DNA of 64,000 nucleotides from JAPOXR01 sp965214695 (GTDB lineage Bacteria; Pseudomonadota; Alphaproteobacteria; Rhodobacterales; Rhodobacteraceae): contig OZ243967.1 in the NCBI GenBank assembly GCA_965214695.1, forward strand, positions 372,001-436,000, given 5' to 3'. The translations under genes were made by a program, and so were the position numbers. The notes under the pieces are model-generated. The model did not search any database, was not told where the DNA came from, and saw only the letters and a list, made by a program, of their open reading frames with translations. Below are positions 1 through 8,104 of this stretch, in pieces. Each line of letters starts with the position of its first letter. Position 1 is the first letter of the stretch.

Positions 1-208
1 GTTTTCCAGCAGAAGTCACATCGATCGTCATTTCAGGCCATTTCTCAGTTGGCGATGGACCCTCCGTGACCTCGATCACGCCCCCGGAAATCATCAAGTG
101 GCACTTGCGGTCTACGGTCCTCGGCTTGACTTCCCTTCGGATCGCGGCCGCCAGGAGTGCCACCTCAAAGTCACCGTAGTTTTGCAGGCCGTCAGCGTTC
201 TTGTCCAT
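1..208 (-). CDS. Possible partial hypothetical protein running off the left edge
   Basis: An open frame starts at an ATG whose first base is 208 and stays open for 69 codons to the window edge. An in-frame TAA lies three codons upstream, so the start is constrained. The N-terminus (MDKNADGLQNYGDFE) vaguely resembles an EF-hand loop of the DxNxDG type, but one such match is weak evidence. No clear ribosome-binding site is visible. I do not recognise the product. The 292 bases between this frame and the stop of the next minus-strand gene show nothing I can name. Confidence 0.3.
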   Translation of the reverse strand, partial: MDKNADGLQNYGDFEVALLAAAIRREVKPRTVDRKCHLMISGGVIEVTEGPSPTEKWPEMTIDVTSAGK

Positions 209-500
209 GGCAGCTTAGGTTGTGTGCGGTGGCATATACCAAAATGCAGTGGCACCAATGCGGTCCCAGGCCATCTTCCCGGGCTGTCAGCGGCTTGCCG
301 GCATCCTCGTGCCTGACCTCGACCCCAAGGTAAGCCTGCCGGGCCGCCCGGTCCCCGGCAGCATTCTTGAATTGCCCGTCTGATCATGCCGCTGTTCATG
401 GTGACAATACAGGTCAGAATCCAGGTCGTTGAATGCGTTTGGGTCGTTGGTGCGGCCGTGAATTGCACCGGCCTTCTCGCTTGAAGCGCACAGCTGTCGA

Positions 501-2138
501 TCAGATCGTCCTGTCACGGAAATTCCTGGCCAGTTGCAGGGCAAGGAATCGGGAGTAGTAGCGCGCCTGCGACAAATTGCCGCCGGTAAACCAGAGTCCG
601 GGTTGGGCAGTCTCCACCCACATGTTCCGCAACTCGCCGACCCACGGTCCCGGATCTCCCTTCGTGTCGGAGCCATATCCCCAACAGGGCCCGACACGGT
701 CCGCAGTTTCACGATCCATGAGTCCTGCAACCCAGTCGGTCATGCCTCCGTATCCCGTGGCATAGATGATCGCATCGGCCTTGAGTGCATCACCGTTTTC
801 CAGGTGCACAGTGCTCTTGTCGAGATAGTTGATGCCGTGACCAGACTTCACACCGATACGACCATCCATGACCATCTCGGCAGCACCGACGTCGATATAA
901 TATCCAGACGCCGTGCGTCGGTACTTCATGCCCAACCCGGTGCCATCTTCGGCAAAATCGAGGGCAAATCCTGCGGCGGTCAGCCGCTGATAATATGCGC
1001 GTTGGTCAGAGCGGATCTCGTTCCATATGTTGCGATGTCTCTTCTCCAGGACACGCAGTGGAATCGACGCCTGCAGGAAATCGGCCAACTCCGTGGTGAT
1101 GCCTCTTGCGATGGCTTGCGCCGAATAGAGGGGCCCAAGAATCCGGTCGCAGTAATCCGCCTGCCTCACGACGAGAGAGGACGAGCGTTGCAGCAGCGTC
1201 GGCCGCGCCCCGGCCATGACGAGATCAGATGCGATATCATGGGCAGAATTGTTTGCGCCGACCAACACGACATCCATGTTCGTGAATTGTGCTCCATCCG
1301 TGTATTCGCTTGAATGAAGTTGCGGGCCCTCAAAGATGTCCTGCCCGTCAATGGTCGGGGAGTTGGGGAGGCCAGACAATCCCAGTGCCATGACAATATG
1401 CGCCGGCCTCAGTGACAAGCTCTCGCCGTCCTGCCTCAACTGCGCTGTCCAGGTTTGGCTGTTCCGGTCAAAGGTGGCATTTTCCAGCGCCGTGTTGGTC
1501 CGGATTTCGAGATTCAGATCTTCGGCATAGGCTTCCAGCCAATCTCCCATTTGGTCCTTTGGCGTGAAGACCGGCCAGTCTTCGGGGAAGGGTTTGAAGG
1601 GCATGTGGTCATACCAGACCGGGTCGTGCAGGACGAGACTGTCATAGCGAGACCGCCACTGATCGCCGACACGGGGCAACTTGTCGACAATGAGATAGGG
1701 AACCTCCAGGTCGGACAATTGTGCACCGAGGGCAAGGCCACCCTGTCCTCCGCCAATGACGAGGACAAATGGTTGAACCGGAATTCCGTCCTGCCTTGCC
1801 GGGGAGGTCAAATCATCGAGTTGTGTGAAGAGCGTTTCGCAAAGATCGTTCGAGGTGCGGACATGCCCGCGTCCCTTGCCTTCGGCCGTCTCAAAGCGGA
1901 AAAGTCCTTCGCTGTCGGTTGACGCCCCTTCGATTACCACATTTCGAAAACCTGACGAGGCGCCAGAGCTGGCACCGAATTCTGCAATGGCTTCCCTCCC
2001 TTCAACCGTTTGCAGCGTCCATCCAAAGGGCAGGTAGTCACGCCAGAAAGCATCCCTGGTGAAGAGGCGTGCAATTCGGGACCGATCCGTGGATACGATC
2101 GCATCCGAAAATCGTTGAAGCCAGGAATTCGCCGTCAT
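501..2138 (-). CDS. Flavin-containing monooxygenase-type FAD/NAD(P) oxidoreductase with N-terminal SnoaL-like domain
   Basis: A 545-residue protein. The first roughly 110 residues look like a SnoaL/NTF2-like domain (MTANSWLQRFSDAI start, then a DYLPFGWTLQTVEGR stretch). The rest is a class B flavoprotein monooxygenase or putative flavoprotein of the CzcO type. A GGGQGG dinucleotide-binding motif near residue 130 fits FAD, and VGANNSAHDIA near residue 295 fits the second Rossmann fold for NAD(P)H. An ATGY motif lies near the C-terminus. The start codon overlaps the stop of the upstream enolase-superfamily gene as ATGA, so the two are translationally coupled. The role is presumably oxygenation of a pathway intermediate or side substrate; the substrate is unknown. 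Confidence 0.8.
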   Translation of the reverse strand: MTANSWLQRFSDAIVSTDRSRIARLFTRDAFWRDYLPFGWTLQTVEGREAIAEFGASSGASSGFRNVVIEGASTDSEGLFRFETAEGKGRGHVRTSNDLCETLFTQLDDLTSPARQDGIPVQPFVLVIGGGQGGLALGAQLSDLEVPYLIVDKLPRVGDQWRSRYDSLVLHDPVWYDHMPFKPFPEDWPVFTPKDQMGDWLEAYAEDLNLEIRTNTALENATFDRNSQTWTAQLRQDGESLSLRPAHIVMALGLSGLPNSPTIDGQDIFEGPQLHSSEYTDGAQFTNMDVVLVGANNSAHDIASDLVMAGARPTLLQRSSSLVVRQADYCDRILGPLYSAQAIARGITTELADFLQASIPLRVLEKRHRNIWNEIRSDQRAYYQRLTAAGFALDFAEDGTGLGMKYRRTASGYYIDVGAAEMVMDGRIGVKSGHGINYLDKSTVHLENGDALKADAIIYATGYGGMTDWVAGLMDRETADRVGPCWGYGSDTKGDPGPWVGELRNMWVETAQPGLWFTGGNLSQARYYSRFLALQLARNFRDRTI

Positions 2139-3292
2139 GGGTCTCGAGGCGTCGTATCCATGAATTCTTCAAGCGCCTGGGCTTCAGGTGGCCGGACCAG
2201 ACCCGGTCCTGAAGGCAGCGTCACCTCGCCATTTCGAATCGTGATGGCATCGCCGCAAAGCCTGGTCCGCAATGCGTTGTCATTCACGTCAACTTCACAG
2301 GACGAGGCCTTGCCCAAGGCGGCGCTGATCGAAAGGGCTGCCATTTGGCCAATGGCGGTTCCCATGAAGTGCGGCCAAATCAGCACGTCCCCGGGAACAG
2401 CATCCGCAAGTTCAAGCGCTCCCGACACACCGCCCCATTTGGCAACATCCGGTTGCAATACGCGCATCCCGGCCCGGGTCATCGCCAGGAAGTCGTCGAT
2501 GGAGTAGATGTTCTCTCCGGCGGCCAGCGGGACTCGCGTGGCGTTGGCCAATTCCTCCCAGGCAGCAAGGGGCGCATTTGCGGGCAATGCCTCTTCGGCA
2601 AAAAAGGGGTCGAAGCATTCGATGGCCTGGAGCGAGGATTTTGCCTCTGCGAGAGTCCAGGACTGATTGCTGTCCACCATGATACGTGAGCCTTGCGGGC
2701 AAAGCATTGCCGCGCGTTGTACGATTTCAAAGTTGTCATGCTCGGCAAACCCGATCTTGAGCTTGAAATGCGTCTGTCCCAGTCCCGCATGCCGCGGGAT
2801 CATGGTCTCAAGGTCTTCCGCATTGATCGAGGTCGCATAAGTCCGTGCCGAAGGCCGGGCGAGATGCATGAATTCCGCAAAGGACACGCCCGCATGTCGT
2901 AGCGCCAGGTCCCAGAGTGCAGTGTCGAGGCCGGCAAGGACATGTTCGAAAACCCGCGCCTGGCCGACATGCAGGAAGAATACGGAAAACCTTGCCCGCA
3001 ATTCAGTCTGCACTTCGCGCGGGTCGGCGAAGGTGAGCCCCTCGAGATGGGAAGCGAGCACATCCTCGATGACATGCGCCTTGTGCAAATTGGCGCGGGG
3101 CGGAAAGTTTGCCCAGACTTCGCCCCAGCCAAAACACCCGGATCCATCCCGGATTCGGACAAGCAGGGCAGGCCGTGTGGGCATTGTTCCGAGCGCCATC
3201 CTGGGAGACACGCCGCCGAATGCCCTGATCGGGAATACGTCGATACCCGCGATCCGGATGCTGTCTCGAAGCCGCATTTCAGATCCTGACAT
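2135..3292 (-). CDS. Mandelate racemase/muconate lactonizing enzyme family protein
   Basis: A 385-residue enolase-superfamily enzyme. Visible catalytic features are FKLKIG (K177/K179, the KxK of the second barrel strand), MVDSNQ (D207), FAEE (E233) and AAGEN (E260) as Mg ligands, then QPDVAKWGG (D282) and WPHF (H308). This pattern fits the mandelate-racemase subgroup, whose members abstract a proton alpha to a carboxylate, mostly as acid-sugar dehydratases or racemases. The upstream neighbours are a split transketolase and the downstream gene is a flavin monooxygenase with an ATGA overlap. A second start at codon 6 is also possible. The substrate cannot be read from the sequence. Confidence 0.88.
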   Translation of the reverse strand: MSGSEMRLRDSIRIAGIDVFPIRAFGGVSPRMALGTMPTRPALLVRIRDGSGCFGWGEVWANFPPRANLHKAHVIEDVLASHLEGLTFADPREVQTELRARFSVFFLHVGQARVFEHVLAGLDTALWDLALRHAGVSFAEFMHLARPSARTYATSINAEDLETMIPRHAGLGQTHFKLKIGFAEHDNFEIVQRAAMLCPQGSRIMVDSNQSWTLAEAKSSLQAIECFDPFFAEEALPANAPLAAWEELANATRVPLAAGENIYSIDDFLAMTRAGMRVLQPDVAKWGGVSGALELADAVPGDVLIWPHFMGTAIGQMAALSISAALGKASSCEVDVNDNALRTRLCGDAITIRNGEVTLPSGPGLVRPPEAQALEEFMDTTPRDP

Positions 3293-3571
3293 GGGCCGCG
3301 CTCCCGGAAGTGCAGAAATTCACCAATGTTGGCCTGGCGGGACATGTGTCGCCGTCCGGAATCCCGAAAATGCCAAGCGGCATTGCAGTATAGGGCGTGC
3401 CCCAGACATATCCGCCTGGCTTCGAAGGCAAGACAACACGGCCCGTTTTCATTACAGTCGTCCTGGTCGCCGGGAGCTTTCCGGTCCGACCCGCGGGGTC
3501 TGCGTGCAAGAGCAACCGGCACGATTCCTTGCAACGCTGGCAGAGCCCGAATTCATGCCGGGGCTCACGGG

Positions 3572-4558
3572 TTACCCTTTCTTCCTTTGCATGACGTCCA
3601 CCGCAGCATTGGCAATCGCCAATGCATCAAGGCCGAACTTGTTCATGAGATATGGCGTCGTGCCGCCTTCGCAGAAGCGGTCATGCACGCCGACGCGTTT
3701 GAAGGGCAGTCCAATTCCTTCTTCCATCAGCACTTCGGCGACGGCGGATCCAAGTCCGCCGATGATATTGTGGTTTTCGGCCGTGACAATGGCGCCGGTT
3801 TCTGCAGCAGAGTCGAGGATCAGGTCGGGATCGATCGGTTTGAGCGAGGCCATGTCGACGACACGCGCCGAGACCCCGGCGCTCGCCAATTCCATGGCAG
3901 CCTTCAGCGCTTCCGATACGCACAAACCGGCGGCAATTATGGTCAGGTCGCTTCCCTCCCGCCGGATTACGCCTCTTCCGATTTCAAGACCCAGCGGAGC
4001 AAATTCCGGAGGAGTTGTCTCCGGCCGTTTCATCCGCAGATAGACCGGTCCGTCCCAATCCAATGCCAGCTTGACCATGGCCGCGTGGTATTCGGGCCCC
4101 GACGGCTCGAAAATCGCCATGTTGGGCACCGCTCGCATGATCGCCACATCCTCGATCGCCTGATGTGAGACACCAAGCAGGGTTGCAACGCCGGGCAAGA
4201 ACCCGACGAGTTTGAGCGGCAGGTTGGGATAGGCTGCCTGCATGGTGATCTGGTCGTATGCCCGCTTGGTGATGAAGGCGCAGAACGAGTGACAAAAGGG
4301 GATCTCGCCGGAACGGGCCATCCCGCCTGCCACCCCGATCATGTTTGCTTCGGCAATGCCGACATTGTGAAAGCGTTCGGGAAGTTCATCGCGGAAGCGG
4401 TCGGTTTCCGTCGGCGGCACAAGGTCGGCGCAAAGCGCGACGATGCGGGAATCCGCCAGCGCTGCCTCCACCAACGCATCGCCATAGGCCCGCGGCAGGG
4501 GCTTGAAGGAGCGATTGATGAAGTCAGCAGCTTCCAGTTGGGTCAGGGTCTTGCTCAC
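3572..4558 (-). CDS. Transketolase C-terminal subunit (split transketolase 1)
   Basis: A 328-residue protein equal to the pyrimidine-binding and C-terminal domains of transketolase. The segment NVGIAEANMIGVAGGMA carries the catalytic Glu that activates thiamine diphosphate. HSFCAFITKRAYDQI and SHQAIEDVAIMRAVPNM follow as is usual in this family, and AENHNIIGGLGSA marks the C-terminal domain. Its start overlaps the stop of the N-terminal subunit gene by four bases (ATGA), so the two halves form one transcription and translation unit. Known split transketolases include SqwG/SqwH of sulfoquinovose degradation and many uncharacterised alphaproteobacterial pairs. The sugar specificity here is unknown. 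Confidence 0.9.
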   Translation of the reverse strand: MSKTLTQLEAADFINRSFKPLPRAYGDALVEAALADSRIVALCADLVPPTETDRFRDELPERFHNVGIAEANMIGVAGGMARSGEIPFCHSFCAFITKRAYDQITMQAAYPNLPLKLVGFLPGVATLLGVSHQAIEDVAIMRAVPNMAIFEPSGPEYHAAMVKLALDWDGPVYLRMKRPETTPPEFAPLGLEIGRGVIRREGSDLTIIAAGLCVSEALKAAMELASAGVSARVVDMASLKPIDPDLILDSAAETGAIVTAENHNIIGGLGSAVAEVLMEEGIGLPFKRVGVHDRFCEGGTTPYLMNKFGLDALAIANAAVDVMQRKKG

Positions 4559-5382
4559 AGCCGTGCCTCCAATTCAGCGCGCGCCGATGCCGCAACTTCC
4601 GGCGGAAAGCGCAATTGGTGGAACATCAGGCCTTCGAGCGAGCCCACACCCTTGCCCATCAACGTATTGGCCTTGATGAAGCTCGGCCTGCCCCTGGTCT
4701 CGCGGGCCGTGTCGTAGGCCGCGAGCAAGGCGGCGATGTCGTTGCCGTCAACCTCCTGGCAGGCAAACCCGAAGCTCTCCATCTTGCTGGTCAAGGGCTC
4801 CAGTGACATCACGAGATCCATCGGTCCTTCGGATTGTACGAAGTTGTAGTCGACGATGACGCACAGGTTATCAAGGCCGCTGGTTCCGGCAAGCATCGCC
4901 GCCTCCCAGACCTGCCCTTCCTGCATTTCACCATCACCGATAATTACGTAGTGGCGGCTCGCACGGTCCTGGCGTTTGGCCGCCATTGCGCAGCCGATGG
5001 CCACGGACAGTCCTTGCCCCAAGGACCCGCAGGTTGCCTCGACACACGGCCCGATGCGCTCGGAAGCGTTGATTTCCAGCGTCGAGCCGTCGGTGACATA
5101 GGTATCGAGGTCGCTGACCGGGAAAAACCCACGCTCTGCCAGGGTGGCATAGAGGATGGCCGTGTTGTGCGCCGTGGTCAGAAACACACGGTCCCGATCC
5201 GGCCAGGACGGATTGGCCGGGTCCATCGCCGCTTCGGAAAAATAGATCGAGGTGAAGATGTCCGCTGCACCCAGCCCCTGCTGCACATATCCCTGGCCCG
5301 ATGGCGCCACCATGTTCACGACGTGCAATCGAAGCTGCGTCGCCATCGCCTCCAGACTGGCAAGATTGTGTTTCGCTTTCAT
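4555..5382 (-). CDS. Transketolase N-terminal subunit (split transketolase 1)
   Basis: A 275-residue protein equal to the pyrophosphate-binding domain of transketolase. GSLGQGLSVAIG and IGDGEMQEGQVWEA form the thiamine-diphosphate/Mg motif, closed by the Asn of VDYNFVQ. It heads the minus-strand operon of the transketolase pair. About 66 bases separate its start from the divergent GntR regulator, and that gap carries an inverted repeat, so control by this regulator is likely. Partnering with the C-terminal subunit immediately downstream is inferred from the gene overlap. Confidence 0.9.
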   Translation of the reverse strand: MKAKHNLASLEAMATQLRLHVVNMVAPSGQGYVQQGLGAADIFTSIYFSEAAMDPANPSWPDRDRVFLTTAHNTAILYATLAERGFFPVSDLDTYVTDGSTLEINASERIGPCVEATCGSLGQGLSVAIGCAMAAKRQDRASRHYVIIGDGEMQEGQVWEAAMLAGTSGLDNLCVIVDYNFVQSEGPMDLVMSLEPLTSKMESFGFACQEVDGNDIAALLAAYDTARETRGRPSFIKANTLMGKGVGSLEGLMFHQLRFPPEVAASARAELEARL

Positions 5383-5404
5383 GTGATTGCCATGCTATGT
5401 TTGA

Positions 5405-5425
5405 AAGGTATGAACCTTTGTACCT
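5405..5425. promoter_or_regulatory. Candidate GntR operator in the divergent promoter region
   Basis: The sequence AAGGTATGAACCTT (5405-5418) has 5-base inverted arms, and the outer arms AGGTA/TACCT (5406-5425) form a second, nested inverted repeat. It lies between the divergent transketolase and gntR genes. A related sequence, AAGGTATATAC, occurs at 6198 upstream of tctC, which supports a shared regulator-binding site. Assignment to the neighbouring GntR protein is inference. Confidence 0.45.
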
Positions 5426-5448
5426 ATGATTGTGGGGAGATAGTCAAC

Positions 5449-6177
5449 ATGAATCTTCAGGCGATGAAGCGTAGGGCGGTTCCCCTCCACGCCGAGGTGG
5501 CCGAGGTCCTGCGTCACGAGATCATGTCAGGAGATCTTCCGTCCGGGACAAGACTGCCCGCGCTTCGGGAGTTGACGGAACAGCTTGGCGTGGCCCGCAT
5601 GACCATCGTGCAGGCAATGAACACGCTGGAAGATGAAGGGTTGATTGAGAAGCATTCGGGCAAGGGCACCTTTGTCAAATCCATCAAGCGCCCAACGAAA
5701 CATACATTGCACATGGAGGCGGACATTTCACAGGTCCATGCCATGGTGGAACAGTTGGAAGTTTCGGTGCGCCAAGGGGATGCCGTTATCGAAAAGGCAC
5801 CGGATGGGCGATATTTTCGTTCCATGAGCCGCATACATGCGCGGTCGGGCAAGCCGTTCTGCCAGGTCGACATCAAGCTTGACGACCGGATTTTCGAGCG
5901 CGCCCCTGAACGGTTTGCACAGGAAATCGTTGTGTCGGTTCTCCGGGACCTTGGAGTCAGGGTGGACAAGGCGCGGCAGAAAGTGACGATTTCATATGCC
6001 GATTTTGCCATGGCGCAAGCCTTGGGAATCAAGGTCAATTCCGCCCTGTTCCGGGTGCAGCGCGAATTCCTCGATGGGGAAGGAGACTTGATCTATTCTG
6101 CCACGCTGTCCTATCCGGGCGACCTGCTGGAATTCGAAATGGAGTTCACGACCGGCGAGCACGGGAAACGCGCTTGA
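5449..6177 (+). CDS. GntR-family transcriptional regulator with UTRA domain (HutC subfamily)
   Basis: A 242-residue regulator. The N-terminal winged helix-turn-helix runs from about residue 10 to 75: HAEVAEVLRHEIMSGDLPSG, then LPALRELTEQLGVARMTIVQA and LEDEGLIEKHSGKGTF, all typical of GntR. Residues about 95-235 form a UTRA-like effector domain. The start at 5449 is preceded by GGGGAGA at a good distance; upstream in-frame codons belong to a chance extension antisense to the transketolase. It sits between the transketolase operon (divergent) and the TTT transporter operon (same direction), so it probably represses both until a sugar-acid or sugar-phosphate effector binds. Confidence 0.88.
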   Translation: MNLQAMKRRAVPLHAEVAEVLRHEIMSGDLPSGTRLPALRELTEQLGVARMTIVQAMNTLEDEGLIEKHSGKGTFVKSIKRPTKHTLHMEADISQVHAMVEQLEVSVRQGDAVIEKAPDGRYFRSMSRIHARSGKPFCQVDIKLDDRIFERAPERFAQEIVVSVLRDLGVRVDKARQKVTISYADFAMAQALGIKVNSALFRVQREFLDGEGDLIYSATLSYPGDLLEFEMEFTTGEHGKRA

Positions 6178-6197
6178 CTCTCCGCTGGTGCCGTAGA

Positions 6198-6211
6198 AAG
6201 GTATATACATC
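6198..6211. promoter_or_regulatory. Second candidate GntR-type operator upstream of tctC
   Basis: AAGGTATATACATC contains the 8-base palindrome GTATATAC and shares the leading AAGGTAT and the following AC with the site at 5405. It lies 52 bases upstream of the tctC start, in the only gap between gntR and the transporter genes. The sharing of an otherwise rare AT-rich motif is seen directly; its function is inferred. Confidence 0.4.
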
Positions 6212-6262
6212 TAGAACATTGATGCCAGGCATGGCGTGGTACGAAGCATGGAGGGCTGCACA

Positions 6263-7228
6263 ATGAAACTCATTAAACTGGCTGCCACAGGCGTGGCGGT
6301 TCTTGGCCTCAGTGCGAGCGCAGCGCTCGCCGAGTGGCCGGAAAAACCGATCACCTACGTTGTATCCTTTGGTGCCGGCGGAAATGCCGACATCGTTGCC
6401 CGAATGAATGCCGAGGTGTTGAGTGAAGCGCTTGGCGTGCCGGTCAACGTTGTCAACAAGCCTGGAGGTGCGCACATTCCGGCCACCATGAGCGTGCTTG
6501 AAGCGCCGGCTGATGGCTACACCGTGTTCAACTGGTCGCCACCAAGCTTCATGGTCGTGCCGCTGACCCGTGAGACCCCGTACGAACCGCTCGAAGACTT
6601 TATCCCGCTCTATGCAGGAATCTCGGCGTCCAACGCGCTGTATGTGCGCTCGGACAGCCCGTACACAACGTTCGAAGAATTTGTCGAGGGCGCAAGAACG
6701 ACCAAGCTGACCATGGGTGTCAACAATCTGGGGGCACCGCCCAACCTGTCGGCGGTTCAATTGGCGTCCGAGTTCGGGCTGGAGTTCAAGACTGTTGCGC
6801 TGAAGACAGTTCCGGCCACCCTGGCGGGACTCATTGGCGGCCAGGTTGACGTGGCCGTGGGCCAGGTGGCATCGATTCACGCCTATGGCGATGAAATCCG
6901 CCCGCTCATAATCCTGGATAACAACCGCAAACCCTATTACGAGAAAGACTTGCCCGGTGTGCGCACCGTTGGTGAGGCCTTCCCGGGCAAGGAGGCGGGC
7001 ACATGGGTGCATGGCGGCCTGGCCGTGAAGGCTGGCACGCCGCAGGAGATCGTCGACAGGTTGTTGGCGGCGTCCGAATCGCTGGGCTCGGAGGAGTTTA
7101 TTTCCAGGGTACCGAAGGCGGTCAGCTATGACTGGACCCACGGCGTTGACGAGACCACGGCACTGATCCAGTCCGGCATCGACCTCTATTCGCCGCTCCT
7201 GGATGGTTTGGGTCTCCTGCACAAGTAG
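6263..7228 (+). CDS. tctC: Tripartite tricarboxylate transporter substrate-binding protein (TctC/Bug family)
   Basis: A 321-residue periplasmic binding protein. The N-terminal signal peptide MKLIKLAATGVAVLGL ends around SAALAEW. The mature start WPEKPITYVVSFGAGGNADI is the usual Bug/TctC opening, and GGAHIPATM and ADGYTVFNW match the ligand-binding loops. The ATG at 6263 is preceded by GGAGGGC; an upstream in-frame ATG at 6251 would add no signal feature. It would deliver a small organic anion to the TctAB membrane complex encoded downstream after a 408-base gap. Linkage to a sulfatase suggests that the anion is a sulfate ester, but this is inference. Confidence 0.9.
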   Translation: MKLIKLAATGVAVLGLSASAALAEWPEKPITYVVSFGAGGNADIVARMNAEVLSEALGVPVNVVNKPGGAHIPATMSVLEAPADGYTVFNWSPPSFMVVPLTRETPYEPLEDFIPLYAGISASNALYVRSDSPYTTFEEFVEGARTTKLTMGVNNLGAPPNLSAVQLASEFGLEFKTVALKTVPATLAGLIGGQVDVAVGQVASIHAYGDEIRPLIILDNNRKPYYEKDLPGVRTVGEAFPGKEAGTWVHGGLAVKAGTPQEIVDRLLAASESLGSEEFISRVPKAVSYDWTHGVDETTALIQSGIDLYSPLLDGLGLLHK

Positions 7229-7636
7229 TGGGGCTCCAAAAGAGGGCATACGGAAATTGGCATTTCTGCCGGGGACCTGATCGACAGCATGAATCCCTGT
7301 TGAAGAACGACATGCCGAGACACGGTTGAGGTCGAATTTGCAGGACGCTGCGCCAATCGTCAGCCGGGTGGAAGACGTGCTGTCCCAGGAAATTGGTACG
7401 GTGGCCGAAACTGGCATTGAGACTCGTCCTGCCAAACGGGATCGGACACAAGACCTTCATGCGCGGCAAACTGACGCCGGCCGGACGGGACCACAATTGC
7501 CTGTTCAAGCCTGCCGGCTTCGTATCAAGCCTGGCAGAGCTCGTGGAGCAGGAGGCTGTCCTGGCGTCGTTCTGGCACCAGGAGGTCTGGCCATGCGGAT
7601 AGGCATGCGCAGGCTCTCATTTCAAGGGCACGGAAC
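7229..7636 (+). other. 408-base spacer without a convincing gene
   Basis: This stretch separates tctC from tctB, which are usually adjacent. Short frames are present on both strands, but none shows a recognisable domain, good start signal or coherent composition. No strong terminator hairpin follows tctC. It may be the remains of a gene or an untranslated spacer. Confidence 0.4.
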
Positions 7637-8098
7637 ATGCTGAGCCAACGAACAGCCAATTTGGCCCTCGTCATGGTCCTGCTCGCAGCCTGTGCCTATT
7701 TTGCCTGGGTGGCCGAGGGCTTCACGACCTCCGGCCTGCTTGCCAGTTCCGGATTGCCATCGAAATTCTTCCCGCAATTGATGCTGGGCCTGATGTCAAT
7801 TTGCGCGGTCATCGTCGGATACCTCTACTTGGTTCACGGTGGCGCAGGTTCCGATGACGGCGGCACCGTGTTCGGAGACGGCGACGAAGCGCGGCAGGGG
7901 ATCCTGATGCTGGTCGTCGCCGTGGCCTGCTACTTCATCTGGCGATCATTCGGCTTTTTGCCGATGGCTGTGGTGATGGGACCGCTGAGCCTGTTGGCGA
8001 TGGGGGTTTTCACGCCGTTGATCCATGTGGCCGTCCTGGCGCTGACCGCACTTGTCACACTCGTATTCGTGTATGGCCTCGGCATTCAGCTGGTTTGA
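7637..8098 (+). CDS. tctB: Tripartite tricarboxylate transporter small membrane subunit (TctB family)
   Basis: A 153-residue membrane protein with four hydrophobic segments at about residues 8-27, 45-67, 89-107 and 113-150, as expected for TctB. A short hydrophilic loop with GGAGSDDGGTVFGDGDE separates the second and third. It is followed six bases later by the tctA gene. TctB is poorly conserved in sequence, so position and topology carry most of the assignment. Confidence 0.83.
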   Translation: MLSQRTANLALVMVLLAACAYFAWVAEGFTTSGLLASSGLPSKFFPQLMLGLMSICAVIVGYLYLVHGGAGSDDGGTVFGDGDEARQGILMLVVAVACYFIWRSFGFLPMAVVMGPLSLLAMGVFTPLIHVAVLALTALVTLVFVYGLGIQLV

Positions 8099-8104
8099 TG
8101 TGCG

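Noticed and set aside
4834..5448. In-frame upstream extension of the GntR gene
   Set aside because: It overlaps the divergent transketolase gene antisense, and GntR homology begins right after the ATG at 5449, which has a good ribosome-binding site.
6146..7435. 429-codon minus-strand frame
   Set aside because: Antisense to tctC, which has a clear signal peptide and family sequence.
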